NCBI RefSeq assembly: GCF_009795715.1
Contig: NZ_WTCR01000003.1
Span: 1-64,000, forward strand
Direction of reading: 5' to 3'
Origin: Labilibaculum euxinicum
GTDB lineage: Bacteria; Bacteroidota; Bacteroidia; Bacteroidales; Marinifilaceae
Length of the DNA stretch: 64,000 bases
Below the pieces are notes generated by a model, which was given only the letters and a program-made list of their open reading frames with translations, was not told the DNA's origin and ran no database searches. The first letter of the stretch is position 1. Every line of letters begins with the position of its first letter. Below, piece after piece: positions 33,101 to 43,958 of this stretch. A program made the translations under genes and the position numbers.

Positions 33101-35191
33101 ATGAAACATCTTATAGCCCTATTTTTATTGAGCTTATGCATAAGCAATGCTTTTTCGCAGGAAAACGATGCTGAGTTTAAACGTGGTGTCGCAATTTTGG
33201 CTTCGCCCAAAAAAGATAAAGTGTTGTTGCGTTGGGCTCCTAACCATCATATTCTTTGGAAGCAGGCCAGTACAAACGGCTATACTTTGGAACGATTTGT
33301 TTTGTATCGCGATGGGAAACAATTGCCTCAGCCCGAATACAAATTGTTGCAGGAAGGATGTAAAGCAAATAATGAGCAATGGTGGGAAAATGCCATGCAG
33401 GATTCTCTTGCAGCCGATTACGATTGGCTTTGCGTAGCGGCTCAGGCTCTTTATGGCAAAGAGTTCGAAATGATTGATGAAAAGCAAAATCCAATGATGC
33501 AGATGGTTTATAAAACCAGAGAACAGGAGAACCGGTTTTCATTTGCCATGTTTGCTGCCGATCAATCGGCCAGAGTATCTGCGGCAATGGGCCTGAATTA
33601 TACCGATACGGATATCAGGGAAAATGAAATGTATTTGTATCGGGTTTATCCTACCCATTTAACTGTTGAGGTGGATACGGGATATGTATATACGGGAGCA
33701 GCTGATTATCAACCCTTGCAAAAACCATTGGGACTGCATGCTAAGGCAGATGGAAAAAGAGCATTAATTGTATGGAATCAATTTCTATTATCAACGACTT
33801 ACAATGCTTATATGGTGGAACGATCGGATGATGGAGGAAACTCTTTTCACTCATTAAGTGAATCGCCAATGGTTCTTTCCTATGGCGATGATGGAGATAT
33901 TCCTATGGATATGATGAAGCCCGATTCCTTGCCTGAATTGTTGAAAGAATATCAATATCGAATTTATGGGCGTACTGCTTTTGGCGAAGCAGGTCCTTAT
34001 TCCGATGTGGTTAGCGCAATGGGAAAGCCTCAGTATCAAATAGGATATGAAGATTTGGATCAGCAGATTAATGATAATGGAGAGGTGGAAATTCGATGGA
34101 AACTGGATTCTGTCGGAGATCAATATGTGAAGAATATGCAGGTGCTGAGAGCTGGCTCATCAACAGGAAATTTTAAGGATATTTCGGGTGAGTTGAATGG
34201 GAAAGCCCGGTCTTTTGTAGATATGGAACCATTAAGCACCAATTATTATAAAATTAAGGCAACCGGAGTAAACGACGACAGCTTCTATTCGGTGCCGTTG
34301 CTGGTGCAGCTTCAGGACAGTATTCCTCCGGTTGCCCCTGTAAACTTGCAGGGGCGAATCGATTCTACTGGTTTGGTACACCTAAGTTGGGATGCAGGCA
34401 AAGAAAAAGATATAAATGGTTACCGGGTTTTCCGATCCAATTTCATGATTGATGAATTTAGCCAGATCACCAAAGTACATACTCGCGATACATTTTTTGT
34501 AGACTCCATCGATTTGTACAATTTAACCCCTAAAATTTATTACAAGGTAGCGGCTGTCGATCAACGTTTTAATCAATCTGAATTGAGCGAGGCATTACTG
34601 CTGCAAAAACCTGATACCATTCCTCCAGTACCACCAATATTCTCGAATTACGAAATTACCGATGAGGGAATTAATCTTAGTTGGGTGCATAGCTTTAGCG
34701 TGGATACTAAATACGAGAAACTGATACGAAAATCAAAAGAAAGTGTAGTGTGTGCTACCATTGCTCGTTTTTCTAGTACCGATTCTATAAGTTCCTATCT
34801 GGATAAAAGTCCTAAAAAAGGAATTGCTTACCAGTATTGTATTCTTGCCGAAGATGCCGGTAAAAATCAATCTCCCGCCGAAAAGTGGCTGCAGGCAGAA
34901 ATTGCCGATGACGGATTTCGTCCTGAATTAAAAGCAGTACAGGCAGAGGCAAAAATAAATGAGGGACATGTACTTCTTACATGGAAAGCAGCAGACAAAG
35001 ATGTTGTGCAGGTAAATATATATAGAGCTGCAGAGGGAAAAGAATTAATATTCTATCGGTTCATTCAAAATAAATCGGAATTTAAAGATGTTGATGTAGA
35101 GTTAAATACCCACTATCAGTACCGACTGCAGGCTGTATACAAAGATGGAGGTAAATCTCCTTTTACCGAACTACTGCAAATTCATTACTAA
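33101..35191 (+). CDS. Fibronectin type III domain protein, exported
   Basis: This 696-residue protein has a signal peptide ending NAFSQ. After an N-terminal region with KVLLRWAPNHHILWKQA there are about five fibronectin-III-like domains (about 210-305, 315-405, 410-505, 510-600, 610-696) marked by VHLSWDAGKEKDINGYRVFR, INLSWVHSFS and VLLTWKAADKDVVQVNIYR, each ending in a YxxxAV strand. There is no T9SS tail or lipobox, so it is probably periplasmic or held at the surface by a partner. It ends 50 bp before the SprB-repeat gene and likely shares its transcript, which suggests a supporting role for that giant protein. Confidence 0.8.
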   Translation: MKHLIALFLLSLCISNAFSQENDAEFKRGVAILASPKKDKVLLRWAPNHHILWKQASTNGYTLERFVLYRDGKQLPQPEYKLLQEGCKANNEQWWENAMQDSLAADYDWLCVAAQALYGKEFEMIDEKQNPMMQMVYKTREQENRFSFAMFAADQSARVSAAMGLNYTDTDIRENEMYLYRVYPTHLTVEVDTGYVYTGAADYQPLQKPLGLHAKADGKRALIVWNQFLLSTTYNAYMVERSDDGGNSFHSLSESPMVLSYGDDGDIPMDMMKPDSLPELLKEYQYRIYGRTAFGEAGPYSDVVSAMGKPQYQIGYEDLDQQINDNGEVEIRWKLDSVGDQYVKNMQVLRAGSSTGNFKDISGELNGKARSFVDMEPLSTNYYKIKATGVNDDSFYSVPLLVQLQDSIPPVAPVNLQGRIDSTGLVHLSWDAGKEKDINGYRVFRSNFMIDEFSQITKVHTRDTFFVDSIDLYNLTPKIYYKVAAVDQRFNQSELSEALLLQKPDTIPPVPPIFSNYEITDEGINLSWVHSFSVDTKYEKLIRKSKESVVCATIARFSSTDSISSYLDKSPKKGIAYQYCILAEDAGKNQSPAEKWLQAEIADDGFRPELKAVQAEAKINEGHVLLTWKAADKDVVQVNIYRAAEGKELIFYRFIQNKSEFKDVDVELNTHYQYRLQAVYKDGGKSPFTELLQIHY

Positions 35192-35241
35192 ACAATTATT
35201 TTCAGATACCAGATCATTTTATCATCCATAAAACCATTACT

Positions 35242-38200
35242 ATGAAATTGAGATTTTTACTGTTTTTTATACTTGTTTTTTTATTGGGGAGCTTTTCGGT
35301 AAAGGCACAAGGCTTGAAGTATAATGGGGAGGTGGAGATTAAGATTAAGATTATCCAGTTCTACCAGAAAGAAATGGATGATCATGGAAATGGGGATTTA
35401 GAATGCAGGGCTAATTTTCAAAAGAAATCTGGGACAGATTATTCCAATTTCTATACTAAAACAATTACTGGAAATGGAGTAAATAAAGCAAGTGCATATG
35501 TTGCATGGTATAATCTAAGCAACATAACATTACCAGCTACCTTTCATACAGAAAAGTTTAAACTTACTTCTCAGAATTTAGTTGATTATTTCACAGAAGA
35601 CAAAGATAGATTTTTCCGATTTAAGGTCTGGGAGCATGACGGGGGGAGTAATGATAATGATTTTATAGAAGAGCGTGATTTTTCGATTAAAACCTTAATC
35701 GATAATGATGATAGTCCAGGTTATCATATATATAGAGTGGAAAGCGATGGTAAACACTGGGCTGTTGATTTAGAATATTCCATAACGCCACCCTCTGTAG
35801 AAATTACAAGTCCTTCTAAAGATGATACCAGTTTTCAGGAGGGGGCTATAGTTCCTTTAAAAGTAGTTAAACCTGAAGGTGCTAATTTTGAGTACGAATG
35901 GATGGTGCAGATTGATGGTGCTACTACTACAGAAAAAACCAAACGTAAGGTTTTAGCTCCGTTTTTCTTTTATGAATACGGAGAATCATTTCCTTGGATT
36001 TCGGCAATTGGCAGAGAGCCAGAGGACGGATATAATCTTCAGTTTTATTCTAATATGTCTCGGGAAGAAATATGGAATGTTACTCAATATGTTATGTTTT
36101 ATCTTAAAGATGATCCTTCTGATAATGAATTGGAGGATATGATAGAGCGATACTTGATAGATGAAACAATTGATATTCCCTATTTTGTTCCAGCAATAGA
36201 TAGTAAAACAAAGTCCAATATCACAAACGATGGAACCTGTGATTACCTACTCCCCGAATCAAATAAATTCTACCGAAACTTTAAATTTAGAGTACAAACC
36301 ATTGTCCGCCCTGCAACCAAAACTTACTTGCGATGTATCGAGGAGGATAAAGTGATGATTGTGGATGTTTTTCCGCATTATCCAGATATACAGCTAATCT
36401 CTGAGGCCGATAAAAAGACTGTTACATGTTTTGGAGGAAGTGATGGAGAACTAAAAGTAAAAGTTGTTGGGGATTTAGGCAGCAATGGAGGTGTTGTGGC
36501 ATATAGGGCAACAGTGAGGAAAATAGATGAAACATATTCTGATTCGAAAACTTTCGAAACATCCGAGTTTACCTTTTATAATTTAAGTGAGGGAGATTAT
36601 GAATTAACTGTTAGTAATGGATTTAATCAATCTAATACTGAGAATTATGAAGATAAAGATTCAACGGAATATAATGGATTCTTTTTGTTGGGTCATGAAA
36701 CAGTTCCTTTTACAATAAAGGAAAATGAGATAATAAAATTGTCATCTTTTGGATTTGAATCTACTGGGAATTGTGATGAATTTCAGATTATTAATCCTAG
36801 CACTAGTGGAGGTGTTGTATCAAGTGCTTATACTTATAGTTTAACATCTAATGGAGAGTATAGAACGGAATTACCAATTGTGAGTATTGCAGATAAACAA
36901 CCAGAGGAGGAGAAGGAGTTTACACTTTGGGTAATGGATGATTTAGCATGTTATCAGAGTGGTAAGTCTAGCTTAATTAAGGATAGTAAATTGGAATTTG
37001 CAGTTCCTGAACCTATAGGGAAGGTATGTTTTGGTGAGTTAGTATCTCATACAGTTTCAGGTGTAGGTGGAAGTGGAGAATATCATTTTTCAATGGATGG
37101 TGAGATCAACCCTCTTGAAGATTATGCTGAAGATAAGACTTTTACTGATATTGATGCAAAGAAACATACATTCAAAATAAAAGATTCACATGGTTGTACC
37201 GCAGCAGATGTTGAAAGAACATTTGAACAATATGGTCCTATTGAGATTTATGAATTTGAGCGAACAGAAAAGATTGCGGGGAATGAAATTCATATTAGCT
37301 GCAATGGAGCTAGTGATGGAGAAGTAAAATTTAAAATAAAAGGAGGTACACCAAAATATTCTTATATTCTAATTGGACCAACACCAAAATCGGGAACTGA
37401 AATAAGTGAAAATACGGTAGTTGTTATTCAAGGACTATTATCAGGAGAATATACCTTAACAATTCTTGATAAGAATGGATGTTCGTTAGGAGAGGTCAAA
37501 ACTTTTAAATTGGAAGAGCCTTCGATTGTGCAAGTAAATCCTACTTATCTAAACTATTCGGGTTACAATTACAAATGTTTAGGAGATTATGCAACAGTTA
37601 AACTTCAGGTAAATGGTGGAATTAGCCCTTATGTATTAAGTTATGATTCAGAGGATAAGAATATAAGTAATTCAGGAGGAGTTGCAGAGTTTGATGTGCA
37701 AGGTACAGCACCGATTATCATTATTACAGATGCATTGGGATGTAAGCCTGATTTTAATCTTACTTTAAAAGAGCCGAAAAAGTTGACTGTTAAGATGATC
37801 CCAAATAAGTATACTTCTGGCACGGGAGAAGTTTACCATATCAAAAAGAATGGAGGAAACGATAAATTAGATGTTATAGTTGAAGGGGGCATTACTCCTT
37901 ATGCTATAACTTTTCAGAAATATGATGAAGGAAAAGGAGTTTGGAAGCTTGTGGAGAGTAGATCTTCTAGTTTGAGAATAAATAAATTTGATGTAACCGC
38001 TGGTACCTATAAAGCTATTGTTAATGGGAAATATCCTACATGTATACAAGAAAATCCGATAACGATAAAGGAACCAGCCCCACTCCTAACTAGTATTACT
38101 TATCCAGATGATTTTAATAGTTATCAGATAAAATGCAATGGAGAAACCGGAAGATTTAATGCTATCCCTTCAGGAGGGATTGAACCTTATACTTTGGAGA

Positions 38201-41200
38201 TAACAAAATCAGGAGAGGATGTTGTTATTAAAACTATTGAAGCTGGGATCTCATTATTAAAAGCAGGGGCTTATGATTTAAAAATAACTGATAAGTTTAA
38301 TAAAGTTCCTATTGTAAAGTCCATTGTCTTGAATGAACCATATCCATTGGATTTTACAATGAAAGTATCAGATTATAATGGTTACCAAATTAAATGTTCA
38401 GATACGACAGATTTGGTTACAATTGCTCTTTCTGGAGGTGTCGGACCTTATGATATTCAGCAAGATATTGACGGAGTATTTAATACAAGCCATAATGATG
38501 TTGAATCATATTCAGAATTTGGAAATTTGGATGATGGCAATTATACCTATACGGTAATAGATGAGAATACTTGTAAGCTTGTAAAAGATACAATTTTAAC
38601 TAAACCAAAAGAATTAGTACTTGGGGATCCTAAATTTAAAGAGCCTTCCTGTCATCATGATATGATGGATCATGTATTGAATGAGAAAGGGAATGGTGAG
38701 ATTGAGGTGAGTGCTAGTGGCGGGTGCATTGGAGCAGATTACGAATTTGTTATTGATGGGATAGATGCATATGGGAATAATTTAGAGCAAAATACTATTT
38801 TGGGCAAGACGGCTGTATTTAAAAATCGGGTTACAGGGACATATAAAATTATTGTTAAAGATAAAAATGGTTGTGAAAGTTTTAGGGAAAATCAGAAATT
38901 GAATGAACCACCTTTGTTATTGATTAAGGATATTGTTACTACTAGACCTAGGTGTTACAATGAAAAGAATGGTAAATGGGTTAGTGAGATTATTGGAGGT
39001 GCAGGAGATGTTTTTGAATATTCTATAAATAATTCGGATGATTGGATGAATACCAATCGGAATTTTATTCAAACTAATAAAGCATCGGGTACCTATGATG
39101 TTCAAATTAAAGATACTAATTCATGTTTGTACGAAACAAAGATCATTGTTGATAAGACCGATTCTATTGTAAATAGTATGGAAATAGCTGGAATTGATGT
39201 ATTAAAAGGAGGTAAAGAAATTAAATTTAGGTGTTTCGGTGAAACTGTACAACCATTTCTTATTGTAAATGGAGGAAATCCATTATATTCTATTGAAATA
39301 CAGAAAGATGGTAGTTTTTATCATAGCTTCTCTAATGTGGCAAACAATACAAAAATTAATCTCCCGGATACTAAAAAACTGAGTAAGGGGATATATTCTG
39401 TTCTAACTACAGATACATTACATTGTAAATCTGCTGAGGTTAAATTTGCTTTAGATCAACCGACACAGCTAAAAGTTGGGAAGAGCGATTCTAAGTATAG
39501 TAATTCGAAAAATGAGTTTTTTGATTATGCATGTTTTGGTGTAAGTGATATTTTGGGAATATCAGTAAATGGAGGAACAACCCCATATACTATTGAGCAT
39601 GATGGAGTAATTGAACATTTGGATGTTAAAGGTAATTATGTGGATTTTGGTATAAGGGGAGTACCTCAAATGTTTTTAGTGAAAGATGGTAATGGATGTG
39701 AGAATAATTATACCCCTGATCTTTTAGAACCATTAAAATTGGAACTTGAATTATCAAAAAATAAATATAAATCGGACGATTATAATATTAAATGTTTTGG
39801 TGGGACAGATAGTATTTGGGCAAAAGCTACAGGAGGAATAACACCTTACACTTTCGAATTGCTGGATGAAAGCAATACCCTAATGGCAAGCAAAGATTCG
39901 AATGGTGAAGTATTTTTTGAAGATTTACCTGTTGGTCTTTATCATGTAAAGGTAACGGGGGCATATAATAGCAGCTGTTCTGCTTTTCATGATATTAGCT
40001 TAAAACAACCAGATCCTATAAATGCAAACATAAATTTGTCCGATTATAATGGATTTGAAATAAAATGTAAAGGATTAACCGATACTATTAAAGTAGAAGC
40101 CTTGGGGGGAATCTCTCCCTACAGCATTCATTTAGAGGGGATGGAAATCGAGAAGGAATTTACTAAAGTAAAAAATGGTCAGGTAATTTTTAGCGATTTA
40201 CCAGCAGGCAAATATCAAGTAAGCATTACTGATCAGTTTAAAGCTTGTGAGTATGTAAAGGATACGGAATTAACCGAACCAACAGTACTTCATTTTGATA
40301 TTGAAACATCGCATTACGAAGGCGGGTTCGAAATCAGATGTTCTTATTTAAAAGATTCAGTTAAGATCACTCCTTATGGCGGATTGCCAATTACGAATGC
40401 ATCCAAATATAAAATCGTACAATCGGATGAACATGAAAATCATCAGTTAGGAAATATTATTGCCGGAGAGAATCTTGCATTTAAAAATTTAGAAGCAGGA
40501 ATGTACAGCTATATAGTTTCTGATGATAATGGGTGTTCTGTTAGCAATATAGTAACGCTTGTAAAACCGGATTCTTTGCAAATTACAGATGTTGCTTTTA
40601 CAATACCAACATGTCACGCAAAGGACATGGGGGACATTTCGAAAAGAACAGACGGTGAAATAAAGGTGCAGGCAATAGGAGGTGTAAATTATTCAGGAGG
40701 CTATTATGATTTTCTATTAAATAAGATGCCACTTGCCGAAGCAAAAGATCGGTTGGATTCAATTAGAGCGATTTCAAATACAACATTTATTCAACGGGAG
40801 ACAGGGGAATACATTATCAGGGTAACTGATGTTAATGGTTGTATGACAGAACGAAATAAACAACATTTGGAGCAAGCAGATTGGTTGCATATTGAAAGTT
40901 TTAATTCTGTTATTCCGGAATGTTACGAAGCAAAAGATGGATTTTGGACGAGTGAAGTATTAGGTGGAACAAGTGCTTTGGGAAACTACTCATTTATTAT
41001 TTCTAAAGATGAGCAGGATTTTAGAAATGGCACAACGGGTAAGGAATGGAATCAGGATGGGTTAGGCAAAGGCAAATACCTTCTCGAAATAACTGATGAT
41101 TTAGGCTGTTACTACAAACAAGAGGAAGAATTACAGCAACCTGCCGAAATGGCCATCGATTTTGATGTGATGGGCGTTGCGGATTTTGGAAATAATGATG

Positions 41201-43377
41201 GAGCAGTTCAGGCGAGAGTTAGTGGTGGAAATGGAGACTATCGATACCAATGGTATCACAAAGGTGAAAAATACTCAAATGGTAGGCTTAAAAAAATTGA
41301 AGAGCTTTATGCTGGAGAGTATACTGTTGAAGTTTGGGATAAGAACAATTGTCCCTATGGTAATAATGAGTTTGGAGTTGCGAATGGTTTGAAGAAGACG
41401 GCTGGTGTAATGGAGCCAGGAGGTAAATTAACTATTGTTGCCAATTCTGTTAAGACCAGTTATTATGGTGCTGAAGATGGAGTGTTGGAAGTTTCAGCTG
41501 TTGGTGGATGGCCTTATGCCGTTTGGCCGGGATATGAATTTTCTTTAAATCAGGGGGCTTGGTTAGTGACCAGTAAATTTGAAAATTTAAAAGCCGGATT
41601 GTACCAACTACGGGTAAAAGATAGTAAAGGAGTAAAAGATTCAATAGAAGTGGTAATTGAAGAGCCTGACGAAATTTTGATGGAATTAGAGAAGAGTAAC
41701 TGTCTTTGCTTTAACGATGAAAGTGGTAGTGTAAGGGTTAGCGCAACTGGGGGTACTGCACCTTATACCTATGCAATTAATTATGCGGTAGATTTTTCTA
41801 AATCGAATGAATTTACGAATCTAAAAGCCGGAAATTACCGTGTTTTTGTAAAAGATAAGCTGGGTAATATTCAAAATCAATATATTGATGTTGATGAACC
41901 GGAAGACCTTAAGGTAGAATTGTCAGATTTAACACATAGTACCTGTAACAGTAGTAACGGTTCTGTGAAGATTGAAATAACAGGAGGTACGCCGGAATAT
42001 TATATCAATTGGGGTGATTTTTATCCGGCTAACAAATTACAACCAAACACTCTGGCAACTGGTAATTATAAAATTGAAGTTACTGATGCCAACTCATGTG
42101 TAGCTTCACAATCATTTTCAATAGTAGAAAAGAGTGGCCCTGAAATTAGTTTGATAGACTTGAAAGAAGTGAGTTGTCATGAATCCACAGATGGGGAAAT
42201 ATCTATTGATATAACAAATGGAACAGAGCCATATGATGTGATTTGGAAAGGCCTCGAAAGTTTAAATCCAAGAGAAATCAAGCAATTGGGAAAAGGGAAG
42301 TATTCGCTCGTTGTTAGTGATGCAAACAATTGTTTTGCAGAGGCAGAATATGAAATTACGGGCCCGGAAGAATTGGAATTATATGTGAGTAGTTTACAAT
42401 CTCCAAATTGTGTTGGAATTGATGATGGAAGTATTCTGTTGATTGCTGTTGGAGGAAGTCCTGACTATATCTATAATTTAAATGGTAAATCAAACATTAA
42501 CGGATGGTTTCCTAATTTAGGAGCTGGGGACTTGCAAATAGAGGTTACTGATGCAAATGTCTGTAAAAAAACTTTAGAGGCCGAATTGAGTGCACCGGTG
42601 CCCGTTAAGATAGAATTGCCTTACGAGTATGTGTTATGCCGGAATCAAACAGAAACAGTAAATTCTGGAGTGGATGGAGCTTCAAGCAAGTGGTTTTTTG
42701 GAGGCAATCAATTTAGCGTTAACAACGAGGTAGAACTCAATGAAGAAGGGGATTATCGATTGGTTGTAACAACAGAAAAAGGATGTGAGGCAGAGCACGA
42801 ATTTGCAATAACATTTCTTGATTATGAAGTAGTGGCTGATTTTATTATACCTGTTGAGGCCATTGTTGGTGATACTATTGTTGCAGTTGATATTTCATGG
42901 GAGCAACCCGATTCGGTAAAATGGCATTTCCCAGACGGATTAGAAGTGGTGAATAGAGAAGAGGCATCAATTTGGTTGAGAGTACTGGAAGCGGGAAACC
43001 ACACAATTGGCATGTCCATTTTTAAAAATGAATGCAGTGACTATATGGAAAAGCAAGTTAGGGTTGAAAGCAACAGTACTAAACGGAAAGCAGGATTTAT
43101 TCAGCCTGATCAGGTTTATATAACTGAGGCAAAATTATATCCTAATCCAAATAGGGGCGATTTCCATTTAAAGCTTCTCTTGAGCAAAACAGCAGACGTG
43201 AGCTTGGAAATATATGATGTAGAAAGAGCTCTTAAAATAGATACAGATGAAGGACATAATAATGCGGTTTATCAATTCGATTTCAATAATAGATCTATTT
43301 TTAGACCAAACAATGTGTATGCAGTTGTAATTATAGTTGGAAAAGAAAGACGAGTACTGAGATTCCTTGTGTACTAA
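35242..43377 (+). CDS. Giant SprB-repeat surface protein with T9SS type A tail
   Basis: This 2711-residue protein has a signal peptide ending SVKAQ. After a C2-like/Ig-like N-terminal region, SprB repeats run from about residue 394 (VTCFGGSDGEL) to about 2520. Each has a CxGxxDGxxxV..GGxxPY core (ISCNGASDGEV, LCFNDESGSVRVSATGGTAP, SCHESTDGEISIDITNG, NCVGIDDGSILLIAVGG). The last 80 residues are a T9SS type A tail (LYPNPNRGDF with Tyr2633, ending VLRFLVY). SprB itself is the mobile gliding adhesin of flavobacteria; this protein shares its repeat and export route but need not be a gliding adhesin. Its secretion and display could use the PorP/SprF-OmpA protein 20 kb upstream. A terminator follows at 43414. 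Confidence 0.9.
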   Translation: MKLRFLLFFILVFLLGSFSVKAQGLKYNGEVEIKIKIIQFYQKEMDDHGNGDLECRANFQKKSGTDYSNFYTKTITGNGVNKASAYVAWYNLSNITLPATFHTEKFKLTSQNLVDYFTEDKDRFFRFKVWEHDGGSNDNDFIEERDFSIKTLIDNDDSPGYHIYRVESDGKHWAVDLEYSITPPSVEITSPSKDDTSFQEGAIVPLKVVKPEGANFEYEWMVQIDGATTTEKTKRKVLAPFFFYEYGESFPWISAIGREPEDGYNLQFYSNMSREEIWNVTQYVMFYLKDDPSDNELEDMIERYLIDETIDIPYFVPAIDSKTKSNITNDGTCDYLLPESNKFYRNFKFRVQTIVRPATKTYLRCIEEDKVMIVDVFPHYPDIQLISEADKKTVTCFGGSDGELKVKVVGDLGSNGGVVAYRATVRKIDETYSDSKTFETSEFTFYNLSEGDYELTVSNGFNQSNTENYEDKDSTEYNGFFLLGHETVPFTIKENEIIKLSSFGFESTGNCDEFQIINPSTSGGVVSSAYTYSLTSNGEYRTELPIVSIADKQPEEEKEFTLWVMDDLACYQSGKSSLIKDSKLEFAVPEPIGKVCFGELVSHTVSGVGGSGEYHFSMDGEINPLEDYAEDKTFTDIDAKKHTFKIKDSHGCTAADVERTFEQYGPIEIYEFERTEKIAGNEIHISCNGASDGEVKFKIKGGTPKYSYILIGPTPKSGTEISENTVVVIQGLLSGEYTLTILDKNGCSLGEVKTFKLEEPSIVQVNPTYLNYSGYNYKCLGDYATVKLQVNGGISPYVLSYDSEDKNISNSGGVAEFDVQGTAPIIIITDALGCKPDFNLTLKEPKKLTVKMIPNKYTSGTGEVYHIKKNGGNDKLDVIVEGGITPYAITFQKYDEGKGVWKLVESRSSSLRINKFDVTAGTYKAIVNGKYPTCIQENPITIKEPAPLLTSITYPDDFNSYQIKCNGETGRFNAIPSGGIEPYTLEITKSGEDVVIKTIEAGISLLKAGAYDLKITDKFNKVPIVKSIVLNEPYPLDFTMKVSDYNGYQIKCSDTTDLVTIALSGGVGPYDIQQDIDGVFNTSHNDVESYSEFGNLDDGNYTYTVIDENTCKLVKDTILTKPKELVLGDPKFKEPSCHHDMMDHVLNEKGNGEIEVSASGGCIGADYEFVIDGIDAYGNNLEQNTILGKTAVFKNRVTGTYKIIVKDKNGCESFRENQKLNEPPLLLIKDIVTTRPRCYNEKNGKWVSEIIGGAGDVFEYSINNSDDWMNTNRNFIQTNKASGTYDVQIKDTNSCLYETKIIVDKTDSIVNSMEIAGIDVLKGGKEIKFRCFGETVQPFLIVNGGNPLYSIEIQKDGSFYHSFSNVANNTKINLPDTKKLSKGIYSVLTTDTLHCKSAEVKFALDQPTQLKVGKSDSKYSNSKNEFFDYACFGVSDILGISVNGGTTPYTIEHDGVIEHLDVKGNYVDFGIRGVPQMFLVKDGNGCENNYTPDLLEPLKLELELSKNKYKSDDYNIKCFGGTDSIWAKATGGITPYTFELLDESNTLMASKDSNGEVFFEDLPVGLYHVKVTGAYNSSCSAFHDISLKQPDPINANINLSDYNGFEIKCKGLTDTIKVEALGGISPYSIHLEGMEIEKEFTKVKNGQVIFSDLPAGKYQVSITDQFKACEYVKDTELTEPTVLHFDIETSHYEGGFEIRCSYLKDSVKITPYGGLPITNASKYKIVQSDEHENHQLGNIIAGENLAFKNLEAGMYSYIVSDDNGCSVSNIVTLVKPDSLQITDVAFTIPTCHAKDMGDISKRTDGEIKVQAIGGVNYSGGYYDFLLNKMPLAEAKDRLDSIRAISNTTFIQRETGEYIIRVTDVNGCMTERNKQHLEQADWLHIESFNSVIPECYEAKDGFWTSEVLGGTSALGNYSFIISKDEQDFRNGTTGKEWNQDGLGKGKYLLEITDDLGCYYKQEEELQQPAEMAIDFDVMGVADFGNNDGAVQARVSGGNGDYRYQWYHKGEKYSNGRLKKIEELYAGEYTVEVWDKNNCPYGNNEFGVANGLKKTAGVMEPGGKLTIVANSVKTSYYGAEDGVLEVSAVGGWPYAVWPGYEFSLNQGAWLVTSKFENLKAGLYQLRVKDSKGVKDSIEVVIEEPDEILMELEKSNCLCFNDESGSVRVSATGGTAPYTYAINYAVDFSKSNEFTNLKAGNYRVFVKDKLGNIQNQYIDVDEPEDLKVELSDLTHSTCNSSNGSVKIEITGGTPEYYINWGDFYPANKLQPNTLATGNYKIEVTDANSCVASQSFSIVEKSGPEISLIDLKEVSCHESTDGEISIDITNGTEPYDVIWKGLESLNPREIKQLGKGKYSLVVSDANNCFAEAEYEITGPEELELYVSSLQSPNCVGIDDGSILLIAVGGSPDYIYNLNGKSNINGWFPNLGAGDLQIEVTDANVCKKTLEAELSAPVPVKIELPYEYVLCRNQTETVNSGVDGASSKWFFGGNQFSVNNEVELNEEGDYRLVVTTEKGCEAEHEFAITFLDYEVVADFIIPVEAIVGDTIVAVDISWEQPDSVKWHFPDGLEVVNREEASIWLRVLEAGNHTIGMSIFKNECSDYMEKQVRVESNSTKRKAGFIQPDQVYITEAKLYPNPNRGDFHLKLLLSKTADVSLEIYDVERALKIDTDEGHNNAVYQFDFNNRSIFRPNNVYAVVIIVGKERRVLRFLVY

Positions 43378-43413
43378 ATTGATTTTAAAAGTTTCTTAAT
43401 GATTTTAATTAAT

Positions 43414-43451
43414 AATCCCACTTTAAATATTTGTTTGAAGTGGGATTTTCT
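43414..43451 (+). terminator. Rho-independent terminator of the surface cluster
   Basis: AATCCCACTT (43414-43423) pairs perfectly with AAGTGGGATT (43438-43447) across a 14-base loop, followed by TTCTTTT. It lies 36 bases after the stop of the SprB-repeat gene and probably ends the long surface-protein transcript. Confidence 0.88.
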
Positions 43452-43483
43452 TTTGAAATGTTTTGACCCCTGATATCCTAGAG

Positions 43484-43958
43484 TTTTATTCGCTCGAAGC
43501 TCCGCCCCGGGGAGGATAGAGGAAAAGTTTGAAAAACGGATGGTTTTTCATACCAGTTATTATAGATGAAGTTGGAGTTGGATTGAACGAAATCTGTATT
43601 GAATTGTCATAACGCCATGAAATACAATTTATAGAAGTTGGTTATGAAGAAAACCACGTTCATTTCTTAATACAAAGTGTACCCAGTTTGTCTGTGAGTG
43701 AAATGTGTATGAAAGTAAAGAGTATCATGGCGAAAGAAATTTTCAGACATTTTCCGGAAGTGAAGACCAAGCTTTAGGAAGGGAACTTTTGGACAAGTGG
43801 CTACTATGCAAACACAGTTGGTCAATACAGGAACAAAGATGTTATCAAAAAACATATTGAAAATCAAGGCAAAGAAGTAAAATATCAAAAAGAGTATGAA
43901 GCTCAGCTTACTCTTTTTGATTTCTAATACTTCGGGGCTCTCCCGGGGAAGTTTATTC
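43484..43958. mobile_element. Remnant IS200/IS605-type insertion sequence
   Basis: The broken transposase is flanked by GC-rich, fold-prone ends (CTCCGCCCCGGGGAGG at 43500-43515; TTCGGGGCTCTCCCGGGGAA at 43931-43950), as expected for subterminal hairpins of this family. TTTATTCG occurs just outside both ends (43485 and 43952). The ends are approximate. Confidence 0.65.
43535..43926 (+). pseudogene. tnpA: Inactivated IS200/IS605-type transposase (Y1, TnpA)
   Basis: The frame reads IIDEVGVGLNEICIELS-stop-RHEI, then FIEVGYEENHVHFLIQSVPS, then SVSEMCMKVKSIMAKEIFRH, PEVKTKL-stop-EGNFWTSGYY, DVIKKHIENQGKE and QLTLFDF-stop. This is the TnpA pattern of IS200/IS605 elements, with the HUH motif kept as HVH. 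Two in-frame stops (43610-43612 and 43774-43776, the second replacing the family's usual Trp in KLWGG) break it. The catalytic Tyr expected before xxNQ is His, and the N-terminal 30 or so residues are missing. It cannot be active as it stands. It separates the surface cluster from the PUL. Confidence 0.85.
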
